Below are positions 24,881 through 34,262 of a stretch of 64,000 bases of DNA, piece after piece. Each line of letters opens with the position of its first letter. The stretch's first letter is position 1. Location of the stretch: contig JAEUVY010000080.1 of assembly GCA_016786565.1 (NCBI GenBank), forward strand, positions 1 through 64,000, in the 5' to 3' direction. The notes under the pieces were generated by a model. The model was given only the letters and a program-made list of their open reading frames with translations. It made no database searches and had not been told where the DNA came from. Position numbers and translations under genes: made by a program. This stretch comes from Flavipsychrobacter sp. Its GTDB lineage: Bacteria > Bacteroidota > Bacteroidia > Chitinophagales > Chitinophagaceae.

Positions 24881-26212
24881 ATGTTTTCAAAACTTATAAA
24901 AGGAGCGACCGTTGTAAATGAAGGTGTGAGCAAGATACAGGACGTGCTCATTGTGAACGGCAGAATAGAAAGAATAGACAATGACATAACGCCACAAGGT
25001 AACTGCACGGTTATCAACGCGGCAGGCTTGCACCTGCTGCCGGGCGCTATTGACGATCAGGTACATTTTCGTGAGCCGGGCCTTACACACAAGGCAACCA
25101 TAGGCAGCGAAGCACGTGCGGCAGTGGCCGGCGGTGTTACCTCGTTTATGGAGATGCCCAACACTAATCCACCGGCGCTGACACAAGAACTGCTTGAAGA
25201 CAAATACAGAATAGCATCGGGCACTTCCATTGCCAACTATTCGTTCTTCATGGGTGTATCGAACACGAATGCTGATGAGGTACTGCGCACCAATGACAAG
25301 AAGAAAGACGTTTGCGGTGTGAAGATATTTATGGGATCGAGCACGGGCGATATGCTTGTGGACAACTACATAACGCTTGGTAAGATATTCGGCGGATCGG
25401 AGTTGCTGATAGCTACCCACTGTGAAGACGAAAAGATAGTGACAGAGAACAAAGCAAAATATCCTGATGCTGACAACGCGTCATTTCACCCGGTGATACG
25501 CGATGTGGAAGCATGTTTCTCCAGTTCATTCTCTGCCATTCAACTGGCCAAGCAGCATGACACGAGGTTGCACATCCTGCACATCTCTACAGCAAAAGAA
25601 CTGCAGTTGTTCACCAATATGCTACCGCTGAAGGATAAGCGGATCACATCGGAAGTGTGTGTGCATCACCTGCACTTTACGGCCGATGATTATGCGAAAC
25701 AAGGCAACCTCATTAAATGCAACCCGGCGATAAAGGCGGCAGAGAATAAAGAGGCATTGTGGGAAGCCTTGCTGGACGACCGCCTGGATATTATAGCAAC
25801 AGACCACGCACCACATACGTGGGAAGAAAAACAACAACCTTACCAGAAAGCACCTGCCGGTGTGCCGTTGGTGCAGCATACCATGTTGCTGATGCTGCAG
25901 TATGTGAAGGAAGGAAGGATATCGATAGAAAAGGTGGTAGAGAAAATGGCACATGCGCCTGCTGTGTGCTTCCAGATAGCGGAACGCGGCTACATTCGCG
26001 AAGGCTATCATGCCGACCTGGTATTGGTGAATCTGAATATGCCGTACACCGTGACTAAACAGAACATCCTCTATAAATGCGGCTGGTCGCCATTTGAAGG
26101 GCATTCTTTCCCTGCTACTATACACAGCACCTATGTGAATGGTGAGAAAGTGTATGAACTGGGCAAGATCTATGACCATGCTATGGGTGCCCGATTGAGA
26201 TTTGACCGCTAA
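24881..26212 (+). CDS. pyrC: Dihydroorotase (type I-like)
   Basis: A 443-residue amidohydrolase of the dihydroorotase family, third step of pyrimidine synthesis. Motifs: LPGAIDDQVHFREPG (54-67), EMPNTNPPALT, GVKIFMGSSTGDML, LIATHCEDE, HILHISTAKE, SEVCVHHL and ATDHAPHT. In the first metal-binding motif the usual HxH is QxH (Q60, H62); I recall the same change in other Bacteroidota members, so it is probably a subfamily trait, but it leaves open whether the enzyme is fully active. A MutS-like gene starts 10 bp after the stop, so the two are probably cotranscribed. Confidence 0.88.
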   Translation: MFSKLIKGATVVNEGVSKIQDVLIVNGRIERIDNDITPQGNCTVINAAGLHLLPGAIDDQVHFREPGLTHKATIGSEARAAVAGGVTSFMEMPNTNPPALTQELLEDKYRIASGTSIANYSFFMGVSNTNADEVLRTNDKKKDVCGVKIFMGSSTGDMLVDNYITLGKIFGGSELLIATHCEDEKIVTENKAKYPDADNASFHPVIRDVEACFSSSFSAIQLAKQHDTRLHILHISTAKELQLFTNMLPLKDKRITSEVCVHHLHFTADDYAKQGNLIKCNPAIKAAENKEALWEALLDDRLDIIATDHAPHTWEEKQQPYQKAPAGVPLVQHTMLLMLQYVKEGRISIEKVVEKMAHAPAVCFQIAERGYIREGYHADLVLVNLNMPYTVTKQNILYKCGWSPFEGHSFPATIHSTYVNGEKVYELGKIYDHAMGARLRFDR

Positions 26213-26221
26213 GACCAGCTG

Positions 26222-27565
26222 ATGCAGAACGACAAGACCACCCTCCGCGACCTATCCATCTTTACGACCGATGGTAGCGGAGGCGTGTTCGCATTGATAG
26301 ACCGAACTACGACACAGGAAGGGCGCGAGATGCTGCGCAAGCATATCATTAGTCCTCCCGCCACACACGAGGAACTGCTATCGCTGCAGGAATCGGTGCG
26401 GTTCTGGTGCCGGCATGGCAAGAGGTGGCCAACGGTGATCTCGAACGGGACACTGGTGATGCTGGAAAAATTCTACGAAGCGGCAGACCATGCGGCGCCT
26501 CCTGCTACTGGAGTTGCCGGTATGCTGGCACAGGCGCTACAAAAGGTATTCAACAAGCGCGAGTATTTCTTTACGCGCTTCTCGGTATCGCACCTCTCGG
26601 ACTTTCTGAAGGGATGCAGTGAACTGACAGCACTGCTTGACGAACCTGATGTGCCCGTGCGCCTTGCAACAGAGTTGCAGGCCATGAAGGAAGAACTGCA
26701 GCACCCGCTTACGGAAAAAATAATAGCTGTGAACGGGCAGACCCGCTTCGCGGAATTGCAGCAACTTCAGTATAAAGCCCGCCGCGACTTGAAGCACATA
26801 ACCTTCAGGCTGATAGCTATGTATGCGAAGCTGGATGCCTGCCAGTCTATGGCAAAAGCCACAACTGAACATGGATGGGTGTTTCCGGAACTGCTACCCG
26901 AGCTACCTGTAATCTTTGAAGCCGAGGGCATCAGGCATCCGCTGCTTGCCAACCCTATCTCGTACGATATGAATTTCGGGCAGGGCCGGAACTTCCTGTT
27001 GCTCACCGGCGCCAACATGTCGGGCAAGACCACCTTTTTGCGTGCACTAGGCGTTGGGTCTCTGCTGGCGCACATTGGTATGGGCGTGCCGGCCAACAAA
27101 ATGCGTATCAGCTTCCTGAACGGCATCATCACCAACATGCATGCCGAAGACAATCTGCTGAAAGGAGAAAGTTACTTTTTTGCCGAAGTGCAACGGATGA
27201 AGCAGATAGCAGCCCGCATAGGAGAGGAGCGTCCGCATCTGGCACTGATGGACGAGCTTTTTAAAGGCACCAATGTACACGACGCGTTTGAGTGTACCCG
27301 GGCTGTAGTGGAGGGATTGATGAATCATCCGAACCATATTATGGCACTGTCAACGCATCTCTATGAAGTAGCACAGCAGTTCAGCGGCGACAGCAAGATC
27401 ATCTTCGCTTATTTTGTCACCAACATATCTTCCGGTGGCACCTATAAATTCACCTACCAACTGAAAGAAGGAATTTCCAACGACCGGATAGGATACATTA
27501 TCTTGCAGCAGGAAGGCGTGATAGATATGCTGAAAGGAACGACCGGGACTTACGCAAAAAAATAA
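26222..27565 (+). CDS. MutS-family ATPase (short form)
   Basis: A 447-residue protein with the MutS core (helical lever/clamp region, residues ~40-230) and ABC-type ATPase domain: Walker A GANMSGKTTF, ABC-like region NLLKGESYFFAEVQRM, Walker B LALMDELFKGTNVHD and THLYE. The N-terminal mismatch-binding and connector domains of MutS are missing and there is no Smr domain, so it is neither MutS1 nor MutS2. Bacteroidota commonly carry such short MutS-like proteins of unknown role. It begins 10 bp after the dihydroorotase stop. Confidence 0.88.
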   Translation: MQNDKTTLRDLSIFTTDGSGGVFALIDRTTTQEGREMLRKHIISPPATHEELLSLQESVRFWCRHGKRWPTVISNGTLVMLEKFYEAADHAAPPATGVAGMLAQALQKVFNKREYFFTRFSVSHLSDFLKGCSELTALLDEPDVPVRLATELQAMKEELQHPLTEKIIAVNGQTRFAELQQLQYKARRDLKHITFRLIAMYAKLDACQSMAKATTEHGWVFPELLPELPVIFEAEGIRHPLLANPISYDMNFGQGRNFLLLTGANMSGKTTFLRALGVGSLLAHIGMGVPANKMRISFLNGIITNMHAEDNLLKGESYFFAEVQRMKQIAARIGEERPHLALMDELFKGTNVHDAFECTRAVVEGLMNHPNHIMALSTHLYEVAQQFSGDSKIIFAYFVTNISSGGTYKFTYQLKEGISNDRIGYIILQQEGVIDMLKGTTGTYAKK

Positions 27566-27577
27566 AAACCAAAGAAA

Positions 27578-27745
27578 GTGACAGAGACAGAATCAAATAA
27601 AAAGACGGGGAGGATCATAGCCATTGTTTTTCTGGGGCTGATGATATTGCCGGCATGTTATGCCCTGATCAAGGAACTTCGTTACAAACAAACGGACAAG
27701 GGTAATACAAAAACGCAGGCACCGATGGCACCTGCGTCGAAATAA
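27578..27745 (+). CDS. Small single-pass membrane protein, 55 residues, GTG start (tentative)
   Basis: Immediately after the MutS-like gene, a GTG-initiated frame encodes 55 residues: a polar start (VTETESNKKTG), one hydrophobic segment (IIAIVFLGLMILPACYALI) and a basic, then Ala/Pro-rich tail. Only 12 bp separate it from the upstream stop. Its 3' end contains the hairpin that terminates the convergent response-regulator gene, which both weakens the coding case and would be an unusual overlap. Confidence 0.45.
   Translation: MTETESNKKTGRIIAIVFLGLMILPACYALIKELRYKQTDKGNTKTQAPMAPASK
27713..27737 (-). terminator. Terminator of the response regulator gene
   Basis: ACGCAGG / CCTGCGT stem with an 11-base loop, followed on the minus strand by TTTTTG. 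It lies within the 3' end of the small plus-strand frame. Confidence 0.6.
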
Positions 27746-27760
27746 GTAAACGTTGCTATT

Positions 27761-28459
27761 TTAAGGAGTGTAGTTGAACTTGAAACCGATACCGTGTATC
27801 GTCTGCAGCTTAGCCACCGTCTGTGATTTCAGGTATTTCCTGATCTTGGTGATGAACACGTCCATGCTTCGGCCCAGGAAGTAATCGTCCTTGCCCCACA
27901 CACTCATCAGTATCTCATCGCGCTTCAGCACCCTGTTGGCATTGAGGCACAGATAACGGATGAGGTCTGCCTCGCGTTGCGTGAGCTGGTATTCCACCTT
28001 ATCGTTCTTGAGCAACAGATTAGTATAATCAAAAACAAGTTCGCCGATATTGAAAGAAACAGGCCCGGAATCATCCTTCTTCTTACTGCGCTTCACGAAT
28101 ACCTGAATACGCATGAGTAGTTCCTGCAGATTGTATGGCTTGGTAATGTAGTCATCAGCGCCACTCTCGAAACCAGCGATCTTATCATTGTCCATGTTCT
28201 TGGACGAAAGCAATATGATGGGGATATTCTCGTTCTTTTTGCGGATGCTGTTTGCCAGCTCCATACCATCTTTTTTACCGGGCAACATGATGTCGAGCAG
28301 GCAGATGTCGAAGATATTCTTCATAAACTGATGCCACGCCCCGTCGCCGTCGGTGCAATGTGTTACTTCGAAGTCCTGTTTTTGCAGAAAATCTTTTACA
28401 ACGTATCCCAGAACGGGATCGTCTTCAACTAAAAGTATCTTCAGTTTTGTTTGGGACAT
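27761..28459 (-). CDS. OmpR-family response regulator (orphan)
   Basis: A 232-residue regulator. Receiver domain 1-~125 with acidic pocket E12/D13/D14, phospho-acceptor D56 (LLDIMLPG), the SS switch site and K in TKPYN; then a winged-helix DNA-binding domain (QLTQREADLIRYLCLNANRVLKRDEIL, SVWGKDDYFLGRSMDVFITKIRKYL). No histidine kinase gene is adjacent, so its partner must be elsewhere. It resembles RprY-type regulators of Bacteroidota. Confidence 0.93.
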   Translation of the reverse strand: MSQTKLKILLVEDDPVLGYVVKDFLQKQDFEVTHCTDGDGAWHQFMKNIFDICLLDIMLPGKKDGMELANSIRKKNENIPIILLSSKNMDNDKIAGFESGADDYITKPYNLQELLMRIQVFVKRSKKKDDSGPVSFNIGELVFDYTNLLLKNDKVEYQLTQREADLIRYLCLNANRVLKRDEILMSVWGKDDYFLGRSMDVFITKIRKYLKSQTVAKLQTIHGIGFKFNYTP

Positions 28460-28550
28460 AAAGGAATAAGCGTTGTTTCCACCTGCTAATATAATACAAG
28501 TATCGACAAGTATTAGAATCGCATAAAGAAATAATATGTAAATGCAATAT

Positions 28551-29135
28551 TTATTTAATACGGTCGGGGTTCTGATTTATGAACGCTTCCCACGATCCGG
28601 CCTTCTTTTTTGTGCTTTTTTTCACGGCCGGAAGTGACATATCGGCCGGCATGATACGCGTCTGATAATGGTGACAAAGTGCCACTGCGACAGCATCTGC
28701 CGCATCCATAAATTTGAGGTCCTCTCGCACATTGAGCGTATGCTGCACCATATCCCAAACCTGATCTTTAGTAGCGTTACCACGACCTGTCACCGACTGC
28801 TTTACTTTTCGGGGCGAGTATTCAACCGGTTGCAGGCCACCCATCATTGCCGCAGCCATGGCCACGCCTTGCGCCCTACCCAGCTTCAGCATACTCTGCA
28901 CATTCTTCCCGAAGAAAGGCGCCTCAATAGCCACGGCAGTGGGCTTGTGCACCCGAATGAGGCTTTCCATCTTTTTAAAGATCAGCTGCAGCCGTTCGGA
29001 GTGGTCCTCGTACTTTGCCAAATGCAGCACACCCATTTCTATAAGCGATACGTTACTTTTGCTGGCACGTATCAATCCATAGCCCATCACCAGGGTGCCG
29101 GGGTCTATACCTAAAATGATGTGGCTGTCTTTCAA
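28551..29135 (-). CDS. ruvC: Holliday junction endonuclease RuvC
   Basis: The crossover-junction resolvase working with RuvAB. GIDPG with D11, AIEAPFFGKN with the catalytic Glu, and the DAADAVAVALCHH acidic pair are present. The longest frame starts far upstream (29276), but its extra 47 residues do not resemble RuvC and lie upstream of a TACTTTTG promoter element; the TTG at 29135 gives MKDSHIILGIDPG, the family N-terminus, and 194 residues. Divergent from the flippase-like gene. Confidence 0.93.
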   Translation of the reverse strand: MKDSHIILGIDPGTLVMGYGLIRASKSNVSLIEMGVLHLAKYEDHSERLQLIFKKMESLIRVHKPTAVAIEAPFFGKNVQSMLKLGRAQGVAMAAAMMGGLQPVEYSPRKVKQSVTGRGNATKDQVWDMVQHTLNVREDLKFMDAADAVAVALCHHYQTRIMPADMSLPAVKKSTKKKAGSWEAFINQNPDRIK

Positions 29136-29155
29136 GAAAAAATAGAATTGACGAG

Positions 29156-30097
29156 TTGAACAAAAGTACCAAAATATGGATAAACTATGCCACAGGCGGC
29201 ATTGTGAGCGTGTTGCTGCTGGCGGCGATCTATAAGCAGGTACAGAAACAACTTGGCGATAGAGGCACTTCGACACTGACCGATACCGGGCCCAACTATT
29301 TTCTTGTAGCTGCCATAGTACTGATGCTTGCCAACTCGTTTCTGGAGAGTTATAAATGGTTCTCGCTGGTGCGCCGAAGCGAGCCTGTATCTTACGGAAG
29401 GGCGCTCGCGTCCTATCTGGCAGGTATTGCCTTCTCTATTATTACCCCCAACAGGATAGGAGAGTATCCCGGTCGCATTCTGTATCTGGGCAGGGGCAGC
29501 ACCATGCACTACATAGGTGTTTCTGTGACGGGCGTGCTGAGCCAGTTGGCGGCCATTTGGTTTCTTGGATTGGCGGGGCTTGTGTACTATAACATAGCCT
29601 TCCCCGACCACCTGGCTCAAGCCGCACTGGTGGTGTGTGTGGTCATCAACATCCTGTTAGGTTTCCTATATCTCAACTTTGACCGCTGGTTGTCTCTTTT
29701 GGAAAGGATACCGTGGCTACGACGGTTTTCGGTGTATGGAAAACTAATGGGAAGGATGCCTGTGGCGGAAAAATGGCGTATTTTAACAATTTCAATAGTG
29801 CGGGTGATGGTGTTTACGGCACAGTATTTGTTTTTACTTACATGGATGAATGTAGATGTTCCCATTGTTGCCGGCTTTTGTCTGTCGGCACTGTTCTTTT
29901 GGGTGCTGGCAGTTGTACCTTCACTGGCACTTACGGAACTGGGAGTGAGAGGCACCGTAAGTCTCTTCATCTTCGGACATTTTTCTGTCAACACCGTAGG
30001 CATACTGGCAGCCACTACATGCCTTTGGTTGCTGAATCTGGTGATACCCGCGGTGCCCGGCAGCATATTGATCACAAAAATGAAATGGCTGCGATAG
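29156..30097 (+). CDS. Flippase-like membrane protein (LPG synthase TM domain family)
   Basis: A 313-residue polytopic protein with about eight transmembrane segments, of the UPF0104/lysylphosphatidylglycerol synthase transmembrane (flippase-like) family. Typical features are an N-terminal TM helix (GGIVSVLLLAAIYKQV), SYLAGIAFSIITPNRIGEYPGRILYLGRGS and LALTELGVRGTVSLFIFG. It lacks the soluble synthase domain. The start is a TTG; no ATG is available before the conserved region. A lipid or glycolipid translocation role is inferred. A DUF3108 gene follows by 25 bp. Confidence 0.8.
   Translation: MNKSTKIWINYATGGIVSVLLLAAIYKQVQKQLGDRGTSTLTDTGPNYFLVAAIVLMLANSFLESYKWFSLVRRSEPVSYGRALASYLAGIAFSIITPNRIGEYPGRILYLGRGSTMHYIGVSVTGVLSQLAAIWFLGLAGLVYYNIAFPDHLAQAALVVCVVINILLGFLYLNFDRWLSLLERIPWLRRFSVYGKLMGRMPVAEKWRILTISIVRVMVFTAQYLFLLTWMNVDVPIVAGFCLSALFFWVLAVVPSLALTELGVRGTVSLFIFGHFSVNTVGILAATTCLWLLNLVIPAVPGSILITKMKWLR
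29161..29168 (-). promoter_or_regulatory. ruvC promoter -7 element
   Basis: Minus strand TACTTTTG, 26 bp upstream of the ruvC start at 29135. It decides against the longer reading frame. Confidence 0.6.
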
Positions 30098-30122
30098 CCA
30101 TTCCAGGCAAACACAAAAACAC

Positions 30123-30962
30123 ATGGAACCAGGAGAAACGGTGACCACCACACGAACAAGCACCATTCGCACAGCACTTGCAGCACTGCTCTGCGTTACG
30201 ACCTCCACCCTCTCTTTTGCACAAAACGATTTCTGCAATACTAAAAACACCGCCTACAAAGCGGGTGAAAAACTGACCTTCCACGCCTATTACAACATGG
30301 GCTTCATCTGGATCTATGCCGGCAATGCGGTCTTTACCGTGCAGTCGAAAATGTATAACGGCCGCAAAGTGTATCACGTAGTGGGCGATGGACGCACGGC
30401 GAAATCGTATGAATGGTTTTACAAGGTGCGCGACCTGTATGAAAGCCATATAGACCAGGAAACGCTGTTGCCGCTGCACCACGTGCGTGCCGTGAACGAA
30501 GGAACACTGAGCTACAAACACGAGATCGTTTTTGACCGCACAGCCAATACGGCAACATTAGCCAACGGCAATAAGCACCCCATATCGCAATGCACACAAG
30601 ACGTGGTATCTGCCATCTACTTTGCCCGCAACATAGACTACAGCAAGTACAAGCCGGGCGACAAGATACCGTTCGAGATGTTCCTTGACGACAAGACCTA
30701 TCCGCTGTACATCAAGTACATGGGACGTGAAAAAGTAGAGACCAAGCGTGGTACATTCAACGCTATCAAGATAGTGCCGCTACTCATTGAGGGTACCTTG
30801 TTTCAGGGTGGCGAGGGCATGGCAGTATGGGTGAGTGACGACAAGAACCACCTGCCACTGCGCGTAAGCAGCCCGATAGTGATAGGCAGCGTAAAAGCAG
30901 ACCTGATGGAGTATGAGAACCTGAATAACCCGTTCAGCTCTGTCATAAAACTGGATGACTAA
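30123..30962 (+). CDS. DUF3108-domain protein
   Basis: A 279-residue secreted or periplasmic protein (signal peptide ending LSFAQN). The mature part matches DUF3108: YKAGEKLTFHAYYNMGFIWIYAG, YHVVGDGRTAKSYEWFYKVRD, CTQDVVSAIYFARNIDYSKY and YMGREKVETKRGTFNAIKI. Function unknown. Probably cotranscribed with the flippase-like gene. Its stop codon overlaps that of the convergent Wzx-like gene. Confidence 0.85.
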   Translation: MEPGETVTTTRTSTIRTALAALLCVTTSTLSFAQNDFCNTKNTAYKAGEKLTFHAYYNMGFIWIYAGNAVFTVQSKMYNGRKVYHVVGDGRTAKSYEWFYKVRDLYESHIDQETLLPLHHVRAVNEGTLSYKHEIVFDRTANTATLANGNKHPISQCTQDVVSAIYFARNIDYSKYKPGDKIPFEMFLDDKTYPLYIKYMGREKVETKRGTFNAIKIVPLLIEGTLFQGGEGMAVWVSDDKNHLPLRVSSPIVIGSVKADLMEYENLNNPFSSVIKLDD

Positions 30963-32470
30963 AACAGGCGCTTATTCTTCCGGATGGTAATGAGGTATTC
31001 CTCGAGATCTTTTGATGGCTTCAGCCACAGCAACATCAGCAGATAGATCACTACGATCACGAACGACCGAAGGCCGGCATCGAGCGCGGTATTGATGTAT
31101 ATGTGGCGCACCTGACTGAAAAAATGCGGTAGCAATAGTCCGCCTGCCAATGCAGGCAAGGCCGCCGCAACTACCCTGAGCGTGCGACCGGAGAACGGCA
31201 ACATGTCCAGCTTCTTCCAAACGAACCAACACTTTGCAGCATTGAATACTACTATGGTTATGGTGGTGCTCCACGCTGCCCCAAAGATGCCGAACTGAGG
31301 CACCAGGAACCTGATGAGCAGGAAAAGAGTGGCCATGAGGATGAGTGACAGGTAGAAGTTGAACTTGTAATAGTTGGTAATGGACAGCACCTGATCGTTC
31401 ATACCGGTGGCAATGTTGACGAGCTGGCCGGCAAACAGGATCAGGAAAACCGGAGCCACATCAGCATATCCCTTTCCGACAACGGCTACCAGCCCCGGCA
31501 AGTTGCAGCAAAGCACCAATGCCACCGCCACGGTAGCGATGAAGATATTGATGGACGACCGAACGAAGAGGTCGGCGGCCTTGATATGATCGTTCTCGGC
31601 GAATGCTTTTGCCAGCACCGTGAAACTGGCAGTGGTCATTGCCTTGGTAGGAATCTGCAGGAAGGAGATGAGAAAAACAGCCACGCGGAACACAGCCACC
31701 ACTTCGAAACCTTTGTGATCGTATAGCGGCAGCAACATGGCATCGAGGCTCGCAATGAGGTTTACCGATGCAGTGAGCAGAAAATGATACCAGGTAAACT
31801 TCAGCAGGTCATTGTACTCGGCGCGCGAAAGGTCGGACAAGCGAAGAGAAAATCTGAAATTGTCAGTACGCATTGCCAACAGGGCAAGTATGACCACCGG
31901 CACGACATAAATGAGCACGGTGCCGATGACCAGCACATCGAAATTCACATAACCGAATGCGAACAACAGGATGAGCGCGATGTTCACCACACGCAGCACG
32001 ACTTCGCGCATAAATGCGGCCACAGCTACCTTCATTTGTGTGCCCAGATAACTCTCGAACAACATGAGATAAATGAACATGACCGTAAATACAGGTAGCC
32101 AGATGAAGTACCGGTCCATGAGGGGCTGATCGGCAGGCTGAAAATGATTCAGTATCCAGGTGCGTAGTGAAAGGTATACGACTGCGCCTATTACCGCCAG
32201 CACACCCGGCAAAAGGAAGCTCCAGGTAAGCAGCGCTCGCCGTTTGCGCTCATCGTGATTATACCGATGAATATATACCACAAGGGTATAGTTGATACCA
32301 AACAGCATGAGCTGCGATATGGTAACGGCATAGTTGGTGAAGTTGCCGATGAAGCCATAATGCTGCCGGGCGATGAACTTGACAGACAACGCCATAATAA
32401 GTGCACCGAGCACTGCGCCCGTAGCCGTTACTATTGCATTTTTGGCAGACTGCCTGAAGACTATACCCAT
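30959..32470 (-). CDS. Wzx-like polysaccharide flippase (MOP superfamily)
   Basis: A 503-residue membrane protein with about 12-14 helices, of the polysaccharide biosynthesis/oligosaccharide flippase group: MGIVFRQSAKNAIVTATGAVLGALIMAL, QIPTKAMTTASFTVLAKAFAEND and GKGYADVAPVFLILFAGQLVNIATGMNDQVLS. Members move lipid-linked glycan units across the inner membrane. It is near two glycosyltransferase genes and a methyltransferase gene on the same strand (34.2-36.8 kb), but an NHL-protein gene on the other strand intervenes. Confidence 0.88.
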   Translation of the reverse strand: MGIVFRQSAKNAIVTATGAVLGALIMALSVKFIARQHYGFIGNFTNYAVTISQLMLFGINYTLVVYIHRYNHDERKRRALLTWSFLLPGVLAVIGAVVYLSLRTWILNHFQPADQPLMDRYFIWLPVFTVMFIYLMLFESYLGTQMKVAVAAFMREVVLRVVNIALILLFAFGYVNFDVLVIGTVLIYVVPVVILALLAMRTDNFRFSLRLSDLSRAEYNDLLKFTWYHFLLTASVNLIASLDAMLLPLYDHKGFEVVAVFRVAVFLISFLQIPTKAMTTASFTVLAKAFAENDHIKAADLFVRSSINIFIATVAVALVLCCNLPGLVAVVGKGYADVAPVFLILFAGQLVNIATGMNDQVLSITNYYKFNFYLSLILMATLFLLIRFLVPQFGIFGAAWSTTITIVVFNAAKCWFVWKKLDMLPFSGRTLRVVAAALPALAGGLLLPHFFSQVRHIYINTALDAGLRSFVIVVIYLLMLLWLKPSKDLEEYLITIRKNKRLF

Positions 32471-32509
32471 TGGAAATTGTTAGACTGTGTCAGTTGACGG
32501 TGACACGGA

Positions 32510-32517
32510 CAAAAGTA
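32510..32517 (-). promoter_or_regulatory. -7 element of the Wzx-like flippase gene
   Basis: Minus strand TACTTTTG, 40 bp upstream of the start. Confidence 0.55.
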
Positions 32518-32647
32518 GCTATATACGTGTGAATCCGTAAGTCCGAAACGGCTAAAACCACTGTTTGTTAAAAGTTTAACTTCAGATAAAGCATCTTAGA
32601 ATATCAAAACAAACTAATACCTTTATGCTCTAAAAATTCTTAAAACC

Positions 32648-34261
32648 ATGAAATATCTTACACTGGCGGCTATGTTGCTTAGCGCCAATCTAACACACGC
32701 CCAAATCATTACCACATTTGCCGGAAACGGATCAACCGGATCAACCGGAGATGGCGGTCCGGCCATTGCAGCTGCATGTGAATCTCCAAGTGGCATTGCT
32801 TTTGGCCCGGGAGGTGATGTATTTTTCAGTCTTTATTATGCGAATACGATACGTAAAGTGTCGTCAGCAGGGATAATTACAACAATTGCCGGAAATGGAA
32901 CCGATGGTTTTAGTGGCGATGGTGGACCGGCTACGGCAGCGCAATTCTCGAAACCCACAAAAGTATTAAGAGACAATGCCGGCAACATTTACGTTGCCGA
33001 CCTATATAATAACCGCGTTCGTAAAATATCCACAACGGGGATAATTTCAACATTTGCCGGTAATGGTAGTACAACATTTTCGGGTGATGGCGGCCCCGCA
33101 ACAGCCGCGTCTCTTTTTCACCCGATTGGTCTTGCCATTGACGGTACAGGGAACATCTACATTTCAGATTACGATCATTACCGCATTCGGAAAGTTACTC
33201 CGACCGGAATTATCTCAACCTATGCAGGCAACGGCACCCCGGGCGCATCGGGAGACGGCGGACCAGCTACCGCGGCTCAATTTAACAGGGTATGGGGTAT
33301 AAAAATGGACGGATCAGGCAATCTGTATTTGGCTGATCAGGTAAATAATCTTTTGCGAAAAGTATCTCCATCGGGGATAATAACAACAGTTGCAGGTACC
33401 GGAGCCGCAGGCTACTCGGGCGATGGTGGCCCAGCAACAGCCGCCGTTCTCAACCACGTATCAGATATCGACTTTGACGGTTTGGGAAATATTTACATTG
33501 CTGACCAGCTCAATCATGCTATTAGAAAGATCACTCCGGACGGAACAATAGTTACGATAGCGGGTACCGGTACGGCAGGTTATAGTGGCGACGGCGGCAG
33601 TCCGCTTGCAGCGCAGTTCGATCAGCCGAATGAAATCGAAGTCTCGCCTTCAGGTAATCTTCATATTGCCGACAACAACAACAACCGCATTCGCATTATG
33701 AAAATGTGTGAAGCCGTAGTTACTTCACATCCCAACTCTGACACCGTTGCTGTGAGTGACTCTGTAGTGTTCTCGATAGGAACAAGTACTGTCTACTTTA
33801 GTTTTCAATGGCAGGAAGACGCAGGTGCGGGATTCGCGGACCTGACCAATACTGCGCCCTACAGCGGTGTTAACACAAACACTCTGAAAATAAACCCAGT
33901 TGGAATGGGCTTCAACAACCGCAGATACAGGTGTGTTCTGAAGAGTGAAACAGCATGTTACGACACGTCGGCACCGGCAACACTCTCTGTATTGAATACA
34001 GGTGCGGTCTCAGATAGATTGACTACCGACATGATCAACATTGGCCCCAACCCGGTAACCGGAGTGTTCCGCATTGAACTTCCAACGTCTATAGCAGCCT
34101 ACGAAGTGGCAGTATACAATAGCGTTGGTCAGCGTGTCTACTCTATTGACGCTACGGCTGGCACCATGAAGGTGGATATCACCAATCAACCGGCAGGAGT
34201 ATACCTTGTACGTGTGCAGGCAGGTACCGTTTCAGCTGTTAAACGGATAGTGAAATATTAG
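32648..34261 (+). CDS. Secreted NHL-repeat protein with T9SS sorting domain
   Basis: A 537-residue protein with signal peptide (ending LTHAQ), then six or so NHL-type beta-propeller repeats of the form TIAGNGTDGFSGDGGPATAA ... NIYVADLYNNRVRKI (residues ~20-355), an Ig-like segment (EAVVTSHPNSDTVAVSDS ... SFQWQED) and a T9SS type A sorting domain (NIGPNPVTGVF ... SAVKRIVKY). Such propellers bind proteins or glycans. Its stop lies one base from the stop of the convergent methyltransferase gene. Confidence 0.9.
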   Translation: MKYLTLAAMLLSANLTHAQIITTFAGNGSTGSTGDGGPAIAAACESPSGIAFGPGGDVFFSLYYANTIRKVSSAGIITTIAGNGTDGFSGDGGPATAAQFSKPTKVLRDNAGNIYVADLYNNRVRKISTTGIISTFAGNGSTTFSGDGGPATAASLFHPIGLAIDGTGNIYISDYDHYRIRKVTPTGIISTYAGNGTPGASGDGGPATAAQFNRVWGIKMDGSGNLYLADQVNNLLRKVSPSGIITTVAGTGAAGYSGDGGPATAAVLNHVSDIDFDGLGNIYIADQLNHAIRKITPDGTIVTIAGTGTAGYSGDGGSPLAAQFDQPNEIEVSPSGNLHIADNNNNRIRIMKMCEAVVTSHPNSDTVAVSDSVVFSIGTSTVYFSFQWQEDAGAGFADLTNTAPYSGVNTNTLKINPVGMGFNNRRYRCVLKSETACYDTSAPATLSVLNTGAVSDRLTTDMINIGPNPVTGVFRIELPTSIAAYEVAVYNSVGQRVYSIDATAGTMKVDITNQPAGVYLVRVQAGTVSAVKRIVKY

Positions 34262-34262
34262 A

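Noticed and set aside
29136..29276. N-terminal extension of RuvC
   Set aside because: The extra 47 residues lack family similarity and lie upstream of the TACTTTTG promoter element.
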